This document shows, piece by piece, positions 1-5,142 of a stretch of DNA of 5,291 nt. The DNA comes from Candidatus Helarchaeota archaeon (GTDB taxonomy: Archaea; Asgardarchaeota; Lokiarchaeia; Helarchaeales; HEL-GB-A), in the NCBI GenBank assembly GCA_016840125.1, contig JAEOSY010000006.1:1-5291 (forward strand), written 5' to 3'. Numbering within the stretch: position 1 is the stretch's first letter; the number at the start of each line of letters is the position of its first letter. Both the position numbers and the translations under genes were made by a program. The notes below the pieces were generated by a model. That model ran no database searches. It was not told the origin of the DNA and worked only from the letters and a program-made list of their open reading frames with translations.

Positions 1-1635
1 GGTAGCAGCGGATTGCGGGTCGATTTGGATTCGGCCGAGATTAGTTTTGAAGGCGACAGCGCGACGTTCTCTCCGGTGTCGATCTCGTCTCCTGAGGGCA
101 GCGTCACCTATGCGCATACATTGAAAAAAGAATCGGACGGTGTTTGGCGCATTTGTTTCAGTGAAACAATAGATTGGGAGATCATAGCCATGGACGATGA
201 GGAGAAGGCCCGTAAGTACGAGAGCGACGAGCTGGCTATGGCCACACGGAAATTCAGAGAAAAAATCCTTTGTGATCCCGCGCGTCCTGGCTATCATTTT
301 GTCATGCCCGAAGGCATTGCCTTTCCTTTCGACCCGAACGGCGCCATTTACTGGAAGGGCCGTTATCACCTGTTCTACATCTTCCAGGACAGAACATCCG
401 GCAAGAAAATGGATCACTGGGGACACGTTTCAAGTACCGACCTGTTTCACTGGCGCCATCATCCCACGAGACTGCTCGATGGTATGTACAGCGGTAACTG
501 CTTCATCAATGGCGACGGCGTACCGACCGTTTGCTACCACCAGGTGGATGAGGGAAATGCCATGGCGGTGGCACTCGATGATGATCTCAACGAATGGCAA
601 AAACTGGAGTCCAATCCCATTACACCGAAAACCGAGGAGGGCAATGAGCACCACGGAAAGTATCGTTCGTGGGATCCCTTCGCTTGGCTGGAAGGGGATA
701 CTTACTACGCGATCTTTGGCGGTAAGCGTCCGGCGATCGCCAAGGCGCCTTCTTTGTCGGGCGAATGGCAGTATGTCGGTGATCTATTCGCGCACGGTGT
801 CGAGGGAGTGCCGTTCGATGAAGATGTTTCCTGCCCCGAGCTTTTTAGACTCGGCGACAAGGATGTCCTGCTTTGCATCAGTCACACGCTTGGCTGTCGA
901 TACTATCTCGGTGAATGGAAAAATGAACAATTTCATCCAGAATCTCATGCACAGATGAGCTGGGTCGATAATGCATTTTTTGCGCCTGAAAGCCTGCAGG
1001 ATGACCATGGTCGGCGAATCATGTGGGCCTGGCTGTTCGATTACGGAAAATTTGGCATACGTTGGGAGCAGAACTGGTCTGGTACCATGAGCCTGCCGCG
1101 AGTTCTTTCCCTGAGCGAGGATGGCCAACTCCTGATGGATGTGCCCAGGGAAATCGAAGCACTGCGCTACGACGATTTCACCAAGAAGAACTTCACATTG
1201 CAAGCGGGCATTGACCTGGTTGTCGATGATATCGGCGGCAACAGCCTTGAGCTGTATGTCGAAATGGAAAGTTCTGACGCGCAGGAATTTGGCGTCAAGG
1301 TTTGCGTTTCGCCAGACGGAAAGGAAGAAACTGTAATCTCGTACGATCCCGGAGAACGCAAGCTGAAAGTGGATGCCCGAAAATCAGGTCCCGAGGACAA
1401 GGCAAGCAGTGTTGAGGCTGCTCCATTCGAGCTGAAGGATGGTGAACGATTGAAGCTACGGGTGTTCGTCGACAAGTCCGTCGTTGAGGTATTTGCAAAC
1501 AGCAGACAGGCCGTTGTGCGACGGATATACCCCGCGCAGCCTGATAGCATCGGCGTCAGTTTTTTTACCGCAGGAGGGCCTGCCGAGGTGCATACCCTCA
1601 AATCCTGGAAGATCTCGCCATCAAATCCCTTCTGA
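1..1635 (+). CDS. GH32-family glycoside hydrolase (beta-fructosidase-like), 5' partial, with an NTF2/SnoaL-like N-terminal segment
   Basis: GH32 enzymes hydrolyse beta-fructosidic bonds (sucrose, levan, inulin), and this protein has the family's two-part plan. The five-bladed propeller starts around FPFDPNGAIYW, whose Asp (codon 331-333) is the nucleophile. The WDP motif (Asp at 673-675) holds the transition-state Asp, and DVSCPELF (Ser at 829-831) stands where most members have Glu-Cys-Pro. The C-terminal beta-sandwich ends with LRVFVDKSVVEVFANS, a clear GH32 C-domain signature. The frame is open to base 1 with no stop, so the start is probably outside the window; TTG at 13 is only the first possible start codon. 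Residues before about base 190 (TYAHTLKKESDGVWRI) resemble the last strands of an NTF2/SnoaL-like domain. ATG at 190, with GGGAG at 176-180, is a believable alternative start giving a GH32-only protein. No signal peptide is visible. The gene is GC-rich compared with everything after 1700 and looks bacterial, perhaps Planctomycetes/Verrucomicrobia-like. Exact substrate is unknown; family assignment is sure. Confidence 0.88.
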   Translation, partial: GSSGLRVDLDSAEISFEGDSATFSPVSISSPEGSVTYAHTLKKESDGVWRICFSETIDWEIIAMDDEEKARKYESDELAMATRKFREKILCDPARPGYHFVMPEGIAFPFDPNGAIYWKGRYHLFYIFQDRTSGKKMDHWGHVSSTDLFHWRHHPTRLLDGMYSGNCFINGDGVPTVCYHQVDEGNAMAVALDDDLNEWQKLESNPITPKTEEGNEHHGKYRSWDPFAWLEGDTYYAIFGGKRPAIAKAPSLSGEWQYVGDLFAHGVEGVPFDEDVSCPELFRLGDKDVLLCISHTLGCRYYLGEWKNEQFHPESHAQMSWVDNAFFAPESLQDDHGRRIMWAWLFDYGKFGIRWEQNWSGTMSLPRVLSLSEDGQLLMDVPREIEALRYDDFTKKNFTLQAGIDLVVDDIGGNSLELYVEMESSDAQEFGVKVCVSPDGKEETVISYDPGERKLKVDARKSGPEDKASSVEAAPFELKDGERLKLRVFVDKSVVEVFANSRQAVVRRIYPAQPDSIGVSFFTAGGPAEVHTLKSWKISPSNPF

Positions 1636-1651
1636 TGGAATCGGTCAAAGT

Positions 1652-1687
1652 ATGAGTATGGTTCTTGGCATAAATCTCGGCACGTAA
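1652..1687 (+). pseudogene. Possible truncated 5' end of a sugar kinase (FGGY-like) gene
   Basis: An ATG 16 bases after the GH32 stop opens 11 codons reading MSMVLGINLGT before TAA. This resembles the first strand and phosphate-binding turn of FGGY or related ASKHA sugar kinases, which begin with hydrophobic-GI(D/N)xGT followed by Thr/Ser. The spacing is what one expects for the next gene of a sugar-use operon behind a GH32 gene, and kinases are common partners there. The similarity stops exactly where base composition turns AT-rich, as if the gene were cut by the junction. With only 11 residues the match could be chance, and there is no strong ribosome binding site (GGAA at 1637-1640 is the nearest). 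Confidence 0.3.
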
Positions 1688-1814
1688 CGTATGTCCTTCT
1701 TGCCATAAGAAAGCTAATATTGAGAGGAAGAAAAAACTTATGAAAATTTAAAAAAGATAGAAAATAGAAACGTTTTAATTCAAGCTTAAATACCTTAAAA
1801 AACTATTTTTCTCT

Positions 1815-1837
1815 TAATCGCATATACTAATCGCATA
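1815..1837. repeat. Two tandem copies of TAATCGCATA
   Basis: The 10-mer TAATCGCATA occurs at 1815-1824 and again at 1828-1837, separated by TAC, giving a 13-bp period. It lies about 180 bp upstream of the acyl-CoA dehydrogenase start. Close direct repeats like this can be paired sites for a DNA-binding regulator, but the distance to the gene is long for an archaeal operator and in AT-rich DNA a chance origin is possible. The repeat itself is exact. Confidence 0.5.
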
Positions 1838-1958
1838 AAAAGAAGTGAAGGAACGTGTTTTCATCTTATTTTCTAAAAGAAATTTATCAATTTTATAATA
1901 TAGTATAAAAAAAGTATAATTTTGTTATCGAAGGTGTGTTTCACGAAAATGTATGAAG

Positions 1959-1967
1959 TATTTAATA
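1959..1967 (+). promoter_or_regulatory. Candidate archaeal TATA box for the acyl-CoA dehydrogenase gene
   Basis: TATTTAATA lies about 47 bases before the ATG at 2014, preceded by a purine-containing stretch (GAAAATGTATGAAG). Transcription would start about 25 bases downstream, near 1985-1992, leaving a short leader. Other TATA-like strings (around 1893-1900 and 1903-1910) are equally AT-rich, so the choice is weak. Confidence 0.25.
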
Positions 1968-2013
1968 TTGCCTTTCCTTAGTATATTTGTTTAATATGTA
2001 AGTAGTGAAGATT

Positions 2014-3258
2014 ATGTATGACTATTTATTAAGTGAAGATAATCGAAAATTTAGGGATGAAGTTCGTGAGTTTGTAAAAGATGCTGTTCCCCCCTCTCTA
2101 TTAAAAAAATTAGACAAAGATGAGATCCAATACCCTACAGACTATATAAAGTCATTAGCGAGGCAAAACTTAATAGGGATAAGATTTCCTAAAAAATATG
2201 GTGGACGTGGATTAAACTGGGAGAGTGAGGTTATTGCTCTAGAAGAAATTGGGGTATTAGGGAGTTCCCTTGCATGTTTATTTTCATTACCAAGTATTTG
2301 TGGGGAAGCTCTTAATAAATTTGGAACAGAAGATCAGAAACAGAAATACCTCAAACCAATGTGTGAAGGGAAAAAATTTACAGCAGAAGCGTTAACTGAA
2401 CCGAGAGGAGGATCCGATTTCTTTGGGGCTACATGTACTGCGAAAAAGAAGGGAGACAACTATATCTTAAATGGAGAAAAACGGTTCGTGGTTGGTGCAG
2501 AAGGTGCTGATTTCTTCTTAGTATATGCCAAAACAAACCTGAACACAGAAGTAGATCCACGTAATTCCTTAAGTTTATTTATTGTTGACAGAAATGATGA
2601 TATAAAAGTAGAATATCTTTTCGGGTTGCTGGGTACTCGTGGGGGAGGTGCAGGACGTATACGATTTAATGATGTAGAAGTTCCAAAGGAAAATATTATT
2701 CTTAATGAAGGTGCAGGAGGTCAGATTTTTTATCAAATGATGGTTCCTGAGAGATTAACTACTGCATCTGGCTTTATTGGACTTGCTAGAGCTTGCCTTA
2801 GGATTGCTACTAAGTATAGTACTAGAAGAAAAGCTTTTGGGCAGGTAATTAAGAACTTTCAAGGAGTGAGTTTTAAAATTTCTGATTCCATTACCCTATT
2901 AGATGCGGTAAGAGCGATGATTTATACTACAGCAAAGAGTATTGATGCCCAGGCTCCGGCTTCTTTACAGAGAAGATTAGTTTCTGAATCAAAAAAGTTT
3001 TCGACAAAAGCCTGCTGGAAAGTAATTAATAATGCAATGCAGATAATGGGGGGAATAGGCTATACTACCGTGTATCCTATTGAAAGGCTGTTACGAGATG
3101 CAAGACTAGGTGAAATTTGGACAGGGACAACTGAAATCATGAATTTAATAATCCAACATGAATATTATAAAGAGATATTAAGTGAAAAATGGTTAGGTCG
3201 CGACGTAGAACAAGATGCTATAGATTCAGAAGCGGAAGAAGAAAAACACTTTGGTTAA
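2014..3258 (+). CDS. Acyl-CoA dehydrogenase (FAD-dependent)
   Basis: The protein oxidises the alpha-beta bond of an acyl-CoA thioester to the 2-enoyl-CoA, passing electrons through FAD to an electron-transfer flavoprotein; it is cytosolic. At 414 residues from ATG 2014 it has full family length: N-terminal helical domain (YLLSEDNRKFRDEVREFV onward), the middle beta domain with TEPRGGSD (residues 128-135) and LNGEKRFV, and the C-terminal helical domain with RRKAFGQ, QIMGGIGY and RLLRDARLGEIWTGTTEI. The usual catalytic Glu before the GT of that last motif is Thr370 here; Glu246 (VPERLTTASG, codon 2749-2751) sits at the position used by isovaleryl-CoA and long-chain dehydrogenases. A GTG at 2005 would add three residues, but the ATG fits the family N-terminus better and GTGA at 2005-2008 may help place the ribosome. 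The tail is acidic (EAEEEK). Substrate chain length cannot be read from the sequence. No neighbouring electron-transfer flavoprotein or thiolase is present. Confidence 0.94.
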   Translation: MYDYLLSEDNRKFRDEVREFVKDAVPPSLLKKLDKDEIQYPTDYIKSLARQNLIGIRFPKKYGGRGLNWESEVIALEEIGVLGSSLACLFSLPSICGEALNKFGTEDQKQKYLKPMCEGKKFTAEALTEPRGGSDFFGATCTAKKKGDNYILNGEKRFVVGAEGADFFLVYAKTNLNTEVDPRNSLSLFIVDRNDDIKVEYLFGLLGTRGGGAGRIRFNDVEVPKENIILNEGAGGQIFYQMMVPERLTTASGFIGLARACLRIATKYSTRRKAFGQVIKNFQGVSFKISDSITLLDAVRAMIYTTAKSIDAQAPASLQRRLVSESKKFSTKACWKVINNAMQIMGGIGYTTVYPIERLLRDARLGEIWTGTTEIMNLIIQHEYYKEILSEKWLGRDVEQDAIDSEAEEEKHFG

Positions 3259-3283
3259 ATAATGAAAATAGGAGAATTTAATT
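3259..3283. other. 25-bp convergent intergenic gap
   Basis: The acyl-CoA dehydrogenase and phosphofructokinase genes end tail to tail here. The gap holds a short palindrome, GAATTTAATTC (3274-3284), touching the phosphofructokinase stop codon. T-rich runs follow on the plus strand, inside the opposing gene. Archaeal termination usually needs only T-rich runs, so the region may stop transcription from both sides, but no clear stem-loop terminator is visible. Confidence 0.3.
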
Positions 3284-4499
3284 CTATTTCTGTTTTGATA
3301 AATACCTAATTTTTACTAGTAAATCGCGTAATTCCATTTTATCATTATCAGAGGTAATATATTTTTTTTTTACTCCTTCTGAAAGAGAAATTGTTTTAAT
3401 TTTATTCCCTTTAAGTGATACCATTTGTCCAAAATTACCCTCCAAAACAAGCTTCATTGCTGCTAGACCAAATCTTAACCCTAAAATCCTATCAAATGAA
3501 TTTGGTGGTCCAGCCCGCATAGTATGCCCAAGAACTACACTTCGACATTCAAAATCCACCCCATTTTTCTGAAAGTCTTGCTTTAAATCATCTCTTAAGT
3601 TCAATTCCTCAACGATTATCTGAGACATTTTTAATTTTGTTAAGAGAGGATTACCAAAAGAATCTTTCGGAAGTTTGTCTATTGTTTTCTTTGATATAGT
3701 TTTAAAATCTCGATTTAATGATTCCAAATTTGGGTATGCTCCTTCAGATGTAGCTATAATATGATATTTATAACCAGAATTAACTCTACTTTTTAAGACG
3801 TTAATTATATCTTTCTCTAAATCAAAAGGTGTCTCAGGAATTAAAATTATATCTGCTCCAGCAGAGATTCCACTATACATAGTTAAAAATCCCGCGTCTC
3901 TTCCCATTATTTCAACGACAAAGACTCTTTGATGTGAACGTGCAGTAGTTGTAAGATTATCCATTGCGTTGGAGGCTAATTGTACTGAGCTCCAGAATCC
4001 AAATGTATAATGAGTTCCAGCCAAATCGTTATCTATAGTCTTAGGACATCCTACTACTTTAGCATTAGTAAATTGATATATGGTATTAGCTACTCCAAGA
4101 GTATCGTCTTTAGTTTAAAATATATCTTATTTTAAATCTCCACCGATAGCAATTAGAGCATCAATACCCAACTTATCAAATTGGTCTGCTAATTGTTTGG
4201 CCTTTTCTTCTTTTGAATCAGTGCCATTAAAAGGATTGGTTCTACTTGTAAATAAAATTGTTCCACCAACAGTATGTAGGTCATCATGTTCACTAATTTT
4301 CAATGGAATGGTCTTATTTTCTATAAATCCTTTCCATCCTTTAAGGATTCCAACGCATTCAACACCTACATCATAAGCTTTAAGCATGATTCCATAGAGA
4401 ACAGAATTCAAACCAGGGCAGTATACGGCAGTCAAGGAGAATCTTGAACATGGCTCCGCCGCCTGTTAAAATCCCAATTCTTTTTATTTGATTTCCCAT
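3284..4499 (-). CDS. 6-phosphofructokinase, PPi-type signature, frame interrupted by two short intervening sequences
   Basis: This enzyme phosphorylates fructose 6-phosphate to fructose 1,6-bisphosphate in glycolysis. The start is ATG at 4499 (MGNQIKRIGILTGGG). Bases 4499-4454, 4422-4138 and 4107-3284 join into 1155 bases, 384 residues plus TAG, with no stop, but only if 4423-4453 (31 bases) and 4108-4137 (30 bases) are left out. In the joined protein GGGDCPGLN (residues 13-21) and GGDDTLG (109-115) form the phosphoryl-donor site, PKTIDND (132-138) carries the catalytic Asp, MGRDAG (178-183) binds sugar phosphate, and GHTMRAGPPNSFDR is the C-terminal substrate motif. Asp112 after GGD and Lys133 before TIDND are typical of pyrophosphate-dependent members; ATP enzymes normally have Gly at both. 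Read without removal, the first insert shifts the frame and the second adds two in-frame stops, giving no active enzyme. Apart from the inserts all motifs are intact, which argues against an old pseudogene. It follows the ZPR1 gene by 61 bp. Confidence 0.9.
4108..4137 (-). other. 30-base intervening sequence in the GGDDTLG motif of phosphofructokinase (insert 2)
   Basis: On the coding strand the junction reads GGTGGAG|...|ACGATACT; removing 30 bases rejoins the Asp codon as GAC and restores GGDDTLGVANT. Read through, the insert contains two TAA stops in the gene's frame. It is almost pure A/T and contains a perfect 9-bp inverted repeat, TTTAAAATA and TATTTTAAA, with the 5-base loop AGATA; the stem begins one base inside the insert. 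The exact edges can slide by one or two bases (AG repeats at both ends). It lies after the first base of the codon (phase 1), like insert 1. Whether it is spliced, bypassed or a mutation cannot be told from DNA. Confidence 0.75.
4423..4453 (-). other. 31-base intervening sequence in the GGGDCPG motif of phosphofructokinase (insert 1)
   Basis: On the coding strand the junction reads GGCGGCGGAG|...|ACTGCCCTGG; removing 31 bases rejoins the Asp codon as GAC and restores GGGDCPGLN. The length is not a multiple of three, so without removal the upstream 15 codons are out of frame with the rest. It can fold into a 5-bp hairpin (TCAAG, loop ATTCTC, CTTGA; 4447-4432). Its 3' end repeats the downstream exon: ACTGCC, GTAT, ACTGCC. 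It is less A/T-rich than insert 2 and shares no obvious sequence with it. A TTG inside it (4435) is the only alternative start for the downstream frame, but that would lose the whole first strand and glycine loop. Confidence 0.75.
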
Positions 4500-4522
4500 C
4501 ACTTATCACACATAATAGAATT

Positions 4523-4534
4523 GATTTAATAAAA
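4523..4534 (-). promoter_or_regulatory. Candidate archaeal TATA box for phosphofructokinase
   Basis: TTTTATTAAATC on the minus strand is centred about 30 bases before the ATG at 4499, which would place the transcription start within a few bases of the start codon (nearly leaderless). It lies in the 61-bp gap after the ZPR1 gene, so co-transcription from ZPR1 is equally possible. AT-rich context makes the call weak. Confidence 0.27.
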
Positions 4535-4560
4535 CATTATGATAAAGTCATAATTTATAT

Positions 4561-5112
4561 TTAATTTAATTCATTATTCGTAAATTTTTCATACTTATAT
4601 TTTGATTTATCATATGGAATGATATAACTCCCTCCTTGAGTGTCGGTGATTTTCAGTGTGAATTTTAATCGTCCTCTCATTGCTTCTTTCAAATCTTTAA
4701 GAAGATCCTCAATTTCAGGGATTTGTTGATCACCCTCATCAAGATTATTCCTATAAATTGAAACTGCACTTTCAAAACGAACTAATATACCTTCCACATT
4801 AGTATAATAAAAATCTGCTCTCGGACCTGGTTCTACCACCAACTCAAGCTCAGGAATTTCTATTTTCCCCATAGGAGAGCGATATATTTTTGATTTGAGA
4901 TCTGCTTCATTAGTAACTTCAAGTGTCATTATTCCCGAGTCTAAATTTGTTGTAAGAGGGATGATATCATTTTTAAAAAAACTACATTTATCACATTCAA
5001 ATTTCAAAATGAGCATTTTGTCTTTATCGGGCAAATCATACACTGTTTTATTCAATTTAATAATACCTTGCTTACAAGCGGGACATTTGATTGAAAATTC
5101 GTCTTGTGACAT
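4561..5112 (-). CDS. Archaeal ZPR1-type zinc-finger domain protein
   Basis: The 183-residue protein matches the single-copy archaeal form of the ZPR1 domain. A zinc ribbon comes first: CPAC (residues 10-13) and CDKC (about 39-42), four Cys in CxxC pairs about 25 residues apart. The characteristic beta domain follows, with SKIYRSPMGKIEIPELEL, EPGPRADFYYTNVEGIL and a charged helix (EIEDLLKDLKEAMRG) before LKFTLKITDTQGGSYI. Eukaryotic ZPR1 has two such units and binds elongation factor eEF1A, acting in its folding; the archaeal role is not established, and an interaction with aEF1A is only inference. The start at ATG 5112 leaves the usual short lead before the first CxxC. No Shine-Dalgarno site is seen, but a TATA-like box about 25 bases upstream suggests a leaderless message. 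The stop is TAA at 4563-4561. The family supports an archaeal origin for this half of the window. Confidence 0.85.
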   Translation of the reverse strand: MSQDEFSIKCPACKQGIIKLNKTVYDLPDKDKMLILKFECDKCSFFKNDIIPLTTNLDSGIMTLEVTNEADLKSKIYRSPMGKIEIPELELVVEPGPRADFYYTNVEGILVRFESAVSIYRNNLDEGDQQIPEIEDLLKDLKEAMRGRLKFTLKITDTQGGSYIIPYDKSKYKYEKFTNNELN

Positions 5113-5133
5113 ATTAACTAATTTCGAAGTATC

Positions 5134-5142
5134 TATAAATTA
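5134..5142 (-). promoter_or_regulatory. Candidate archaeal TATA box for the ZPR1 gene
   Basis: TAATTTATA on the minus strand is centred about 25-26 bases upstream of the ATG at 5112. In archaea transcription starts about that distance from the TATA centre, so the message would begin at or near the start codon, which agrees with the lack of a ribosome binding site. Confidence 0.35.

Larger units (their letters stand above)
1688..2004. other. AT-rich intergenic stretch containing the composition break
   Basis: No coding frame of useful length is seen on either strand: short starts such as ATG at 1691 and 1740 hit stops within a few codons, and the longer minus-strand frame that enters from the left is a shadow of the GH32 gene. 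Base composition changes from GC-rich to strongly AT-rich between about 1685 and 1710. The stretch holds a short tandem repeat (1815-1837) and TATA-like sequences around 1890-1920 and 1959-1967 that may serve the downstream acyl-CoA dehydrogenase gene. No tRNA or other structured RNA was recognised. Confidence 0.6.

Noticed and set aside
197..1706. Several frames of 63-253 residues overlapping the GH32 gene on both strands
   Set aside because: Shadows of a GC-rich gene: composition is skewed to Arg, Pro and Ser and no family is recognisable.
2005..2007. GTG as start of the acyl-CoA dehydrogenase
   Set aside because: ATG three codons later fits the family N-terminus; the GTG looks more like part of a weak ribosome-binding stretch.
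3284..4024. A separate 246-residue phosphofructokinase starting at 4024
   Set aside because: The same frame continues upstream to DTLGVANT and PKTIDND; starting at 4024 would remove the catalytic Asp.
4127..4435. A separate 102-residue gene starting at TTG 4435
   Set aside because: It is the middle piece of phosphofructokinase. The TTG lies inside insert 1 and the last residues (LK) come from insert 2.
4108..4453. Canonical bulge-helix-bulge intron motifs at the inserts
   Set aside because: By eye I could not place two 3-base bulges around a 4-bp helix at either insert with junctions that restore Asp. A relaxed motif is not excluded.
4108..4453. Spliceosomal-type (GT-AG) or group II introns
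   Set aside because: The inserts do not start with GT and are far too short for a group II ribozyme. The CTAAAG at the end of insert 2 looks like a branch site plus AG only by chance.
4108..4453. Inteins
   Set aside because: About 10 codons each, with stops or a frameshift; no splicing motifs.
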